37,690 nucleotides of DNA, taken from JAIRVZ01 sp031553755. Its GTDB lineage: Bacteria; Bacteroidota; Bacteroidia; Bacteroidales; Azobacteroidaceae. Under the pieces are notes generated by a model. It ran no database searches. It saw only the letters and a list, made by a program, of their open reading frames with translations, and was not told the origin of the DNA. The stretch is from contig JAVBKZ010000052.1 in the NCBI GenBank assembly GCA_031553755.1, positions 1-37,690 on the forward strand. Direction: 5' to 3'. The translations under genes and the position numbers were made by a program. Below, piece after piece: positions 24,013-34,700 of the stretch (its first letter is position 1; each line of letters starts with the position of its first letter).

Positions 24013-24723
24013 TTATATTCCACAAGCTCCTCCGCAGCAAAAACTTTTGGCAAAAAATACGATTACAACTACAGCAAATCCAAGAATTACAACAGTTGCA
24101 TAAATATTGCCGATCCACTTCCAACGGTTGAACCATACTTTATTGTTCCAACCAATTGTTTGAAGTGAACTCCAAAAACCATGAGTTAGGTGAAACCACA
24201 AAGCTACCAAACCTACTAAATAAAGTACTACGAAAATTGGGTCTGAAAAAGTAGTGGAAATGTGATAAGCTCCGTTTTGAGCATTTGAAAACACAGATTC
24301 ATCTACATGAACACCAATTTTATGCAATATTTCAACCAATTGCATTTTAGCCCAGAAATTGTAGAAATGCAATAAAAGAAAAGCACCTACTGTGATTCCC
24401 AATGCCAGCATGTTTTGTGATGCCCATTCTACATTTTTAGGTTTTGCAGTAACTGCATAAGAGTCATTACCTCGTGCTTTACTGTTTTGAAAGTACAGAA
24501 TAAAAGCATACAAGATATGCACAACCACACCACCTGCAAGTACTAATGTACCTACCAACGCGTACCAATTTGCTCCCAAAAATGCACAAATCATATTGTA
24601 GGCCTCAGCAGAAAATAGTGCGACCAGATTCATGCACATGTGAAACGTTAAAAAGAGAATCAGAAAAAGTCCGGAGATACTCATCACCAACTTTCTCCCG
24701 ATAGAAGAATTAAAAAGCCACAT
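24013..24723 (-). CDS. frdC: Fumarate reductase/succinate dehydrogenase cytochrome b subunit
   Basis: A 236-residue membrane anchor of the B type, with five hydrophobic segments. Conserved His residues in LFLTFHMCMNL, VVVHILYAFIL, LLLHFYNFWAK and LWFHLTHGFWSSLQ are the probable heme b ligands or quinone-site residues. It carries electrons between menaquinone and the iron-sulfur subunit. It is the first gene of the operon, with a good promoter match about 160 nt upstream. The C-terminus is unusual: FFAKSFCCGGACGI places three cysteines in the last ten residues, on the last helix end. Confidence 0.95.
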   Translation of the reverse strand: MWLFNSSIGRKLVMSISGLFLILFLTFHMCMNLVALFSAEAYNMICAFLGANWYALVGTLVLAGGVVVHILYAFILYFQNSKARGNDSYAVTAKPKNVEWASQNMLALGITVGAFLLLHFYNFWAKMQLVEILHKIGVHVDESVFSNAQNGAYHISTTFSDPIFVVLYLVGLVALWFHLTHGFWSSLQTIGWNNKVWFNRWKWIGNIYATVVILGFAVVVIVFFAKSFCCGGACGI

Positions 24724-24760
24724 AAATAATAATTTTAGTTTTAGAATTATTTCATTGAAT

Positions 24761-24808
24761 GATTAGTCAATTAACAAATTAATTAATTCGTTGATTAGCA
24801 AATTAACG
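24761..24808. repeat. 8-bp drifting tandem tract, frdC leader, part 1
   Basis: Six units in phase: GATTAGTC, AATTAACA, AATTAATT, AATTCGTT, GATTAGCA, AATTAACG. The unit drifts but the phase is kept throughout. Confidence 0.65.
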
Positions 24809-24822
24809 AAAAAGTCAGCACA

Positions 24823-24874
24823 CTTAACTAATTATCACATTGGCTAATCTGCTAATTAGCTAATTGGCACATTG
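24823..24874. repeat. 8-bp drifting tandem tract, frdC leader, part 2
   Basis: Units in phase: CTTAACTA, ATTATCAC, ATTGGCTA, ATCTGCTA, ATTAGCTA, ATTGGCAC, ATTG. It starts just downstream of the frdC promoter, so it should be transcribed as the start of the leader. Confidence 0.65.
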
Positions 24875-24884
24875 ATTTATCCCG

Positions 24885-24915
24885 CAAAATTATATCAATA
24901 AAGTATAAGAAACAA
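24885..24915 (-). promoter_or_regulatory. Bacteroidota-type promoter of the frdCAB operon
   Basis: On the minus strand TTG (24915-24913), a spacer of exactly 20 nt, and TAATTTTG (24892-24885). This agrees with TTG-N19-21-TAnnTTTG. The leader to the frdC ATG would be about 155 nt and would carry both 8-bp repeat tracts. Confidence 0.6.
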
Positions 24916-25028
24916 GGAATTACGGAAAAATTTCTTTAATTTAATAACAGTCTAAAAAAGACTATACAAACAAAACGATTTTCACTAATTGTATAATTTT
25001 TCAACAGAATAAAAAAAATCATTATGTT

Positions 25029-25057
25029 ATGTCTTTTGTAAAAGTCAAGATGACTTC
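25029..25057 (+). repeat. Dispersed repeat, copy 2
   Basis: Begins ATGTCTTTTGTAAAAGTCAA and continues GATGACTTC. It matches the stretch at 2401-2429 at about 24 of 28 positions. Confidence 0.5.
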
Positions 25058-25185
25058 AATATTTATTTTACACAAATAGATGGATTATGTATAAAAAAAG
25101 TTAATTAATATACTAAAAAATACAAAAATAGAGTTCCGTTTGTTAAAAATACACAATATCAATATTAATTTAATAAAATATTCAC

Positions 25186-25193
25186 TACTTTTG
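25186..25193 (+). promoter_or_regulatory. Putative -7 element before the small protein/giant protein pair
   Basis: TACTTTTG matches TAnnTTTG exactly and lies 75 nt before the ATG at 25269. A proper TTG about 20 nt upstream is missing, so the match is partial. Confidence 0.4.
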
Positions 25194-25268
25194 TAGAATA
25201 TTTTTTCTTGTAAATATTTATTATTAAAAACGCACTAACAAAAGTACTATCGTATTTTCAATAATTTG

Positions 25269-25751
25269 ATGAAAAAATCTTGTAATGACATAAAGACCAT
25301 AAATTATTCTTTTTCACAAAGGAACATTTTTTCTTTTGCTCTTACCTTACTTTTTTCAACAGTACTCTTTTCAAATACTCACTTGTATGCGTCTGATGAA
25401 TACACACCCTTTCAATCTCAACAAGGAGTAAATAATCCCGCATACGAACAAGAATCAGGAAGACAGCCTTTTAGTGAAAGCGATGATATTTGGAGCGAAT
25501 TTAATTCAGGCAATCAAATAAAACAGTTCGCCAAGCCAAAAGATTGGGTGGAAGGAGAAACCGCGCTTGGAGTCGAATACACTCCCGTTTCCGGAAAAGA
25601 AGTTCTTCTATTTTCTATTTTTGCAGGATTATATGCGTTGTTTCTGATTTATAGAAAACATAAAAAGAAAAAGATTCAGGGAAATAAAGAAAAACCACTA
25701 CCACACAAGACGAGAGTCAAACATCGATTTCACACACAAAAATCAACATAA
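25269..25751 (+). CDS. Small exported membrane protein preceding the giant beta-helix protein
   Basis: A 160-residue protein. The frame also opens at a TTG three bases earlier (25266), but the ATG at 25269 is preferred. An extended hydrophobic signal segment (about residues 20-41, NIFSFALTLLFSTVLFSNTH) precedes a polar, Gln/Glu/Ser-rich region. Then comes EYTPVSGKEVLLFSIFAGLY, a C-terminal TM helix (about 107-127), and a very basic tail (RKHKKKKIQGNKEK). The arrangement Pro-Val-Ser/Gly then TM then Lys/Arg cluster is like small proteins often seen beside large type IX-secreted proteins in Bacteroidales. It ends 31 nt before the giant gene, so the two are likely co-transcribed. Function unknown. 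Confidence 0.8.
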   Translation: MKKSCNDIKTINYSFSQRNIFSFALTLLFSTVLFSNTHLYASDEYTPFQSQQGVNNPAYEQESGRQPFSESDDIWSEFNSGNQIKQFAKPKDWVEGETALGVEYTPVSGKEVLLFSIFAGLYALFLIYRKHKKKKIQGNKEKPLPHKTRVKHRFHTQKST

Positions 25752-25782
25752 ATCAAAGTATTCAGAATAAAATTTTTATTTC

Positions 25783-28700
25783 ATGAAATATTCCATACTT
25801 TTCTTTGCGAGTTTGTTTTTTATCAGTATTTCAATTCAAGCTCAAACAACGAGGTATGTCAACCTCAATGCATCCGGAGCAAACAATGGGACATCTCCTA
25901 CCGACGCGTTCAAAAATTTGGATGATGCCATTGCAGCCGCAAATTCCCGAGATATTATCAAGGTTACGCAAGGGACTTATTATCCTACAAAACCTTTGTC
26001 CGGAACATCTGTTTCTGATCAATCATTTTATATTACCAAATCCATTACATTGGAAGGTGGATATAATGCCGCTTTTTCAAGTCGTGATGTAGTTAATAAC
26101 AAGACTATTTTAGACGGAAATGTTGGAAGTATAGACGATGAAAGCGACAATAGTTGCCACGTTATCGTTTGGAAAACTACCGATGGACAGAATGGTAAAA
26201 TTGATGGATTTATTATCCGGAATGGAACGAATAATGGTCGAACAGGAACTGCTGCCGTTAACAGAACGATTGGAGCCGGTGTTCACCATGCTTCCGGTAT
26301 ATTAACAATTTCTAATTCGAACATAACGAACAACAAATCCAGCGCCACCGGAGGCGGTATTTATTCTACCGCGAATCCGTTAACATTGGAGAATGTGGAA
26401 GTTTCCGGCAATGGTTCGGGATGGAACGGAACGGCATATACAGTGGCGAATGGTCACGGAGGAGGTATTTATGCCAATAACACAATAGAATTGAAAGGAT
26501 CAATTACTATAAATAACAATTATGCTAACGGATCCGGAGGTGGAATTTACAAAAACAGTACTGCTGGAACAGAATTTTCCGTGAATGATTTGCAAACCTT
26601 AATTGTTGATGGAAATACGGCTAACGTGGGAAGCGGAGGCGGAATTTATACTTTTGTTTCATTAGATTTATCCAATTTGCAGTCGGGAAGTATCAGTGAT
26701 AATAAAGCGAAATCTACCGGAGGTGGAATTTATGCCCATACGAATGCTGTATTAACTCTCAATAATACCATTGTTTCCGGAAATAAAGCGGGATGGGATG
26801 ATGCCGCAGGCAGTTATGTAACCGCTTCCGTTAATGGAGGGGGGATTTATGGGTCAACTACATTGACCCTACAAGGACATATGCAAGTCAATGGAAACAC
26901 AACAACAGCTTTGGGTGGTGGCGTGTTTGCCAATAATACGTTGGAATTGAAAGGAAAAATTGAATTAAAAAACAATACCGGTACTTCCGGAGGTGGACTA
27001 TATAAAAATGCGACAAATACTATTATCGCAAGTTCTTTGGATACATTGATAGTTGTAGGCAATAAATCGACTAATACATCAGGTACAGGTGGTGGAGGTA
27101 TTTATACTGCAGTTGCCTTAAACTGTTCAAATTTGAAATATTCCCTGATTGAAGGAAATGAGGCTCAAGTAATAGGAGGAGGGATTCATGCCACTAATCT
27201 CTTGTATTTGTACGGAAACATGGTTGTTAAAAACAATATTTCGGGAAGTTACGGAGGTGGAATTTATGCGGCTAACGTATTATCCTTGTCCGGTAATCTG
27301 ACATTGGAAGGTAACCGTGCCGCTTTTCAAGGAGGTGGTGTTTGGAAACATGGTACGGGAGGGTTTATTGTTACTAACATAGATACCTTGATCATCAAAA
27401 ATAACAAAGCATTGGGTGGAGAAGGAGGAGGTATTTATACCCCCAGTCAAATTATTGAATTTTTCAATCTTAAAGAAGGATTATTAGAAGGAAATACCTC
27501 AACAGGAAGAGGAGGCGCTATTTATGCGGGAGGCGGTTTAGTGCTTCGCAATACGGAAGCGAAACAAAATAGTTCCAACTTGGAAGGAGGGGCTATTTTT
27601 GTCAACAAAAACTTGGAAATAGACTTGTCGTACTACCACGGAAATTCGGCAGGAGGTCTCGGAGGTGCAATTTATAAAGATGCAGCAGGAACAATGGCTA
27701 TTACCAGAAGCACCTTTGCTCAAAATAATGCGCCCAAAGGAGGAGCTATAACCTCAGCGATAAGCTCAGCGTTTACCCAAAATATAGCAAACTGTACGTT
27801 TAGCGGAAACACTTCAGGAAGCAATGGAGGCGCTGTGTATTTCTCTGGAACTGGAGGTTCCGGTTCTACCATCACTTATTCCTCATTCAACAATAATTCT
27901 ACAGGTACCAACGTAGGAAACGCTATTTATTTTAATTATACAGGATCCGTTAAAGGAACATTGAATGGAAATATTATTTATGGAAACGGAACCGGAAATG
28001 ATCCTAAATCTGAAATTTATTATACCAATTTGAGTAGTAATATCAAAGCATATTTCAATATCATCCGGGATTTGGAAATTCCGGAGGATGTTGGTCAATA
28101 TAACAAAAACCTGCAAGCGGGTCAGGCTAATCAGATATTTGCCAATGTTTCAGGAGACGTAGCAACTTTGGCCAATAATGGAGACCTTACACCATTTATA
28201 ATGCCGACCCTTTTGATTAAGGAAGGAGGATTGGCTCACGACCAGATTTCTTTGGGTGACGCTTCCTCTTTTTACAACTCCGCGACCGATCAGCGAGGAA
28301 TCAACAGGGTAGTGAGTTTAACAGACATCGGATCAATCGAATTGTCGACCGAACTTTCTTGTAATAGTTCCAGACCCGATAGCCCCATTACATGGTATGT
28401 AGATCAATCTACAACTTCAGAAGGAGATGGAATGGATGACCTGTCACATCCGGCTAAAACCCTGACGGCTGTACTAAACAATCCTTGTTTGCGGGAAGAC
28501 GATGTAATTAAAATAGCCCAAGGGATTTATTATTCGACAGAATCAGATCGTAACAACTCATTCATGATAACCAAAGCAATCAGTATTTATGGAGGCTATA
28601 CAGCAGGTTTCGCGAATCGGGATACGAAAAACAACCCTACTATTTTAGATGGAAATAAGCTCAGTTATCACGTCATACTTTGGAACACCAATGTAACAAA

Positions 28701-31700
28701 ATCCGGACTCATAGACGGAGTAACCATCCGGAACGGTAAATCCGATGGAAATGGCTCTCTGGCTTCAGGAGCCGGAATTTTTCTTAGTGCCGGGCAGTTA
28801 ATTTTGTCTGATTATGTTGTGGAAAATAATTGGGCCGCGAATAAAGGGGGAGGTATTTATTCCGGTTATGGCACTACCCTAACATTAAAGAATGGTACCA
28901 GCCGGAACAACAAGGCAGGTTACATAAATGGCGAATACAATAACAGTATTGATAATGTTCCAAGTGGAGATGTACAAGAAGTGTCTCTCTTGGAACAAAA
29001 GAGTGGGGGATTCGTTTCTGCCTTGGCCAACCTCAACCTCGAAGGACACTTAGTGATGCAACGTGATACCGCGGCATGGAGTGGAGGAGGAATCCTGAAA
29101 TCAGTGGGAGGAGATTTGAATGCAAATAACCTACAAACATGGTTGATGGAAGATTGTTCCGCCATGTCTGCAAAGGTACCGGGAGATCAAAAAACAGGTA
29201 ACTTTGGAGGAGGAGGCCTTTGCTCTATGGTAGATACTTATTTGGATAATACTGTCATTACGGCAAACCGTTGTAAGGCAGTAAATAATCAGGGAGGAGC
29301 AGTGTTTATCAACAACAAAACAGACCGTACGGTAGTGCTGAAAGTAGCAAATTCTAACTTTACCGACTGTTATGCCGGAATGGACGGAGGAGCCCTCGAA
29401 TCATATAGCAGCACCACCAGTGTCATCGATGTGACAAATAGCAATTTTTATAATTGTGACGCGGGACGCTACGGAGGAGCCTTAGGAGTAGGTAACGCGT
29501 TAGCTTTGACAGGAAAAATTGTGATGGACCAATGTGATGCCGGCGTTAATGGAGGAGGAATATCCCAGTGGGACCTGAAACCCAACGTAGCGTCTATTCC
29601 ATTCAATGCGACCCAATTAGATACACTAATTATCACTAATTGTAATGTATTGACCCCCGACCCTGCGTTTACTAATGCCAGTCTGGGAGGTGGAGCTATT
29701 TGGTCAAATAAAAGTGATGTGGACCTGAGTAATGCCAAATATGTGTTACTTGAAAATAACTATTGCAGAGATCACGGAGGCGCTATCAGGATTTATTCTT
29801 CGACCAAGACACTAACTTTAGGAAATAATGTCATATTTCGTAACAACCGGGCAGGATATGTGAATGGAAACTATACCGGTAGTTTTTCAGGAGGAGCTAT
29901 CTATATGCCCAATGGAAATATTATTATTAAAGGGAATGCTGTATTTGAAAACAATTCAGCGTCTTCTCATGGGGGCGCTATTTACGCGCCTGGTGCTTTA
30001 ACTCTAAGCTACGCGTCATTCAAAGACAATCAATCTATCAGTGGAAATGGTGGGGCTATTTGGAAAAACGTATCCGGTAAAATGACTATTTCAAAATCTA
30101 CATTTGAGAATAATACTGCGAAATTAGGAGGCGCTATCCATACATCAGTAGCTACTAACGGTAATTTAAACTCCATCAGCAACAGTACGTTCAGTGAAAA
30201 CAGCGCGACAGCAGGAAGTGGAGGCGCTATTTACTCAAGTGCAGGGGGGGCTGAATTATGTGTGAAAATTCAATCATCTTCTTTTAATGGAAATACAGCA
30301 TCTAACAATATAGGACATGCGATTTATTATGCAAATGCTTCGGGAGAATTATTGAATGGAAATATTATTTGCGGAAATGGAAGCACAGGCTCAGAAATAA
30401 ATACAACAACCGGATTAGTAGGGAGTTATAATATTTCAAAAACAGCCTTATTGGGCGCGAGTAATAAACAAACCAATGCTGTTGATAGTATTTTTGAATC
30501 AACAAACGGAGATATTGCTGTTCTTGCGGATAACGGAGGTTTTACGAAAACCTTGATGATTAAAACCGGAGGATTGGCTCAAAATAAAATTCCTATAGCG
30601 ACTTTCAATACTTGGGGTGTCGATGATACAGATCAACGGGATAGTGTCCAAATTGCCGATTGCGCGGTAGATGTTGGTTCGGTTGAGAAAAAATCTCAGG
30701 TATCAGACGCGGCTTCTTATGCCTTCAAACCTATCAGATCGGTTTGTTCTATTATGCTTGTTGATGCAGATACATTGATAGCTTCAACAATCAATATCAA
30801 AGATACGCTGTATTATAATGATAAAAATTATACTGAATTATTATCAATGCCCGTTCAAGGAAAAAATAAAATTTATGTCAAATTTATTTCAATTATAAAT
30901 TGTGAAGTTTTAGACTCAATTAGTCTGAATTTGATACCGAATCCAACGGCCAAAATCAATAAAACAACAACTCAATTCTGTTCGGGAAATCCATTAAAAC
31001 TTGTTGTTGATACAACTCATGTATCGTCAATACAGTGGAGTTCAGATTATGCCGATTTTGCAAACGCGACGAATATAAATTCAGATACTCTTAAATATAC
31101 TCCGTTGCCCTTGGTTAAGGACACCACGATTAAAGTCTATGTAACTGCTCTAGGAATCGCTCCTTGTTCTACGGTTTCGGATACCATAACAATCACGCTA
31201 AAAGGTCGTCCGACAGTAAAAATAACGAATGTAACATCGACCTCAGGTTGTGCAGGAGAAGAAGTAAAATTTACATTGGTAACTACAAATTCAACCTATC
31301 TTGAATGGACAGGTGGTGAAGGAACTTTGACTCCTACAAGACAAAGTTCTCAACTTAATTATGCTTACGATTCTATTCCTCACACCTACATACCTGTTGC
31401 TTCGGAAAGAGGTAAAGTTGTTGAATTGGCATTAAAATCCGCAGGTGGAACATGTGGATATTTGTACGATACCGTGCGAGTTACTGTTTTGCCTTTGACT
31501 ACAAGTATGAATTTAGAACTCTTAGCACAACCTAAGGCTGCACAAACAACTTGTCAGGATACTTCTTACATAATGAAAGTGAAAGCTACCGATGTAGGTG
31601 ATTTAAAGAATATCAAAATCAAGTTATTCGACGACAAGCAGACAAATATCATGCCTATCGCCGGAGAATATAAATATTCAACGGGAAACTGGATAGCTTT

Positions 31701-34700
31701 AGATACATTGAATCGTTATACATGGCTTATACCGCAAGAGTTAAATGGAAATGATTCTCTTTACGTTAGAACTACAGTGAGGCCGGGTTGCGAATTTACT
31801 TCCGGCGATGATTTCAAATTTGAATTACAAGCTACCAATAGTTGTAATGAAGCTTTGCAAAGCAAACAAGTAACAACTGATAAATTTTATCTCCGTAGCG
31901 ATCCTACGTTAAGTAGCACTTATACATTCCAAAATATAACGACTCCCATTATGGTAAACAGCCAAAACGGAGATACAATATATCACCGCATTCGCTTGAA
32001 TATTAGCGGAACACAACCGACCGATAAAACAAGGGAAAGTATAGTTTCATTTATTCCGACAGGATTTTCTATTGTGCCGGGATCTCTTAACTATATTCAT
32101 AACGCGGATGAACCCGCAACCTATACTCCGGTGACCGGAGGTATTGAAGTACGTAAACCTATACCAACAGGAATCACAAATGATAGTGTTATCTATGAAG
32201 TGAAATTATATGCGGGAGCCGCTTCCTGTGGAGATTATAATGTGAGGACACAAGTTTACTATGATTATCAGGCTACTTGTGGAGAAAATGTTTGTTCTGC
32301 GTCTTCTATCAGAGCGGAGTATTCAGAAACCGTCAAAGTTCGCAGGTATGCATTTACACTTGACCCAAGTGTAGGAACCAGTATCGGAGGAGAAACTAAA
32401 TTAGGAAAATGGAGTGGAAATATTAACCTTCAGGCAATTAATGGCTTATATGCAAGTGATTCGCTGAAAGTGGATTTCTACGTTGACATGGATGGTAGTA
32501 ATCTTGTATCCGCACCTGATGGACTTCCCGTTAAGACGGTATATGTGAGAGTGCCTCAAGACGTTGCACCCGGAGAATCATTTGTATTTAGCTTCAAAGA
32601 TATTCCGGCAACAGCGGGACGTCAGTTGATTGCTTTTTCAAATGACAAATTATTGTGTAGTCCTTTCCTAATGCCGATTACTATCATTTTAGGACCGGAC
32701 ACAATCTGCCAAAATAAGATTTACGAATTTGTTTCGCCTGAGGGAATGGAAAATTATAGCTTTGACGCGATTTCCGGAGCAACTCGTGTTCCGGTTACAT
32801 CCGTACAAGATTATCCTACTCAAAATATAGCGAGAATTAAATTCACATCAGGTTCCGGAGATAAGGAAGTCAAAGGAAGTTATGCCCGTACGATTGGAGG
32901 ACAAACATCACAAGCCGCGAAAACAACATTCCATACTTATTTAAATCCTGCGATTACTTATAATGGAATAAAGACGGAAAATGATCAAATTGCATTTTGT
33001 ACACCCGGTGTCGCGAAAATTTATGTAGATAATATTCAAAACATAACATCCCAACAATGGACTGCGCCAACTAATATCGGAACTGTTTCGGGATCAACGA
33101 CCGACACGTTGACATATACATTGAATACTCGTATTGAGGCAGATACGACTGTTTGGGTTTATTACACCGCCACATCTTTATCTGAGTGTAATAATCTGAA
33201 AGATAGTATCCAAATAACCATTTATCAAACGCTTACACAACCGGATCCTGCTTTCTTAAATGCTACGATTTGTGAAGGAAGTAATAAGTCGATTGAATGT
33301 GGACGAGCGCAAGGAGGTGGTATTCCGGATAATTCTTCTCCTGCAAAAGTGAAGGGCCAACAGATGCTTCGCGCGTCTTCCGAAGGAGAAATTATTCCCG
33401 AACCTGATGCTATGTTTGGCATGATGGGTGTAATTGATTATACATATCAATGGCAAGACAGTACCGCGACCAGAGGTTGGCAAAATGCCCCCGACGCATT
33501 TGAAAATTATCTATCTACAGATCAGGAGTACTTGACTTCCGCTTTATCCGAAACAACATGGTTTAGACGCATCGTTAATGGAATGTGTGACGCGGATACC
33601 GGTAACATTGTCAAAATAACAGTTCTTCCTAAACTTGAAATTTTAGATGAAAGTTTAACGGTAACAAACTCTCCTTGTCCTACAGATGAAGTGACAGTCA
33701 GCTTTGAAATGAAAGGTGGTACCGCTCCCTATAGCTACAAGCTGAACGATGGAACATATCAGAATATTACGCCGGATTCGATTACCGTTGCAAATAATAT
33801 GGCATTCCATATAACAGGTAGCTTCCCTATTGGAACAAACGATTTGTATATCAAAGATGCAACTGTTTGTAACGATTTTCACACATCGTTTAATGTAGAA
33901 TCAAATACGTTATTATTGCTTACTCCTTCTGTTATTCTTTATGTAAAAGAGAATCCTTCAGGAGATGGTACCGGAACAAGTTGGGATAATGCATTCAATG
34001 GAAAACAATTAGGATGGTATTTGCAAAATAGGGCTTCGGAAAACCAAGTTATTTATATTGCCGAAGGAACTTATTATCCTTATTATCAATCTTGTGATAA
34101 TGTATCAATGGCTCGTGATTATGCATTTGTATTGAATAAAAACAATATAAATATTATTGGAGGTTTTGACTCTGCGAGTACAGGAACAGATTTGAGCAGT
34201 TATAACCCGAAACAAAACATTACACGTTTAAGTGGCGCTATTCAAACACCTTCCAATACAGATAACAGCTACCATGTTATATTAATAGAAAATAGTATTG
34301 CCGCAGATATCAAAGGTTTGGTTATTTCGGATGGTTATGCGCACGATGATGTTGATTATTCCGGAGACAAACAAAACGGAGGAGGTATTCTTGATAAAGG
34401 AACAGGTGAAAGGGTAGATATTTCACAAGTCGTTTTGGAAAATAACTTTGGAGATTATGGAGCAGCTGTTTATTTCTATGGAAATACAAAAACCGTTTTA
34501 GATAGTGTAACTGTAAGAAATAATCAATCACTGATTAATTTCGGAGGTTCGGTATTTGCGTGGGGAGATTTCGCTATACTCAATTCAACAGTCAATGACA
34601 ACAATGACGGTATTGTTTCGTGGGGTGGAGATCTTGCTGTAGTTAACTCTACTATTACGAACAATACGCGTTATGGAATATTTGCCCAAAATACGACAGA

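Larger units (their letters stand above)
24724..25268. other. Divergent intergenic region with promoters and 8-bp arrays
   Basis: About 545 AT-rich bases between frdC (leftward) and the small membrane protein gene (rightward). It holds the two 8-bp tandem tracts of the frdC leader (24761-24808, 24823-24874), the frdC promoter (24885-24915), a dispersed repeat copy (25029-25057) and a -7-like box for the rightward genes (25186-25193). No coding frame or RNA gene was recognised. Confidence 0.6.

Noticed and set aside
21485..24874. Short tandem arrays considered as a CRISPR array
   Set aside because: Units are 7 to 10 bp without spacers of 25-40 bp, and no cas gene is present in the window.
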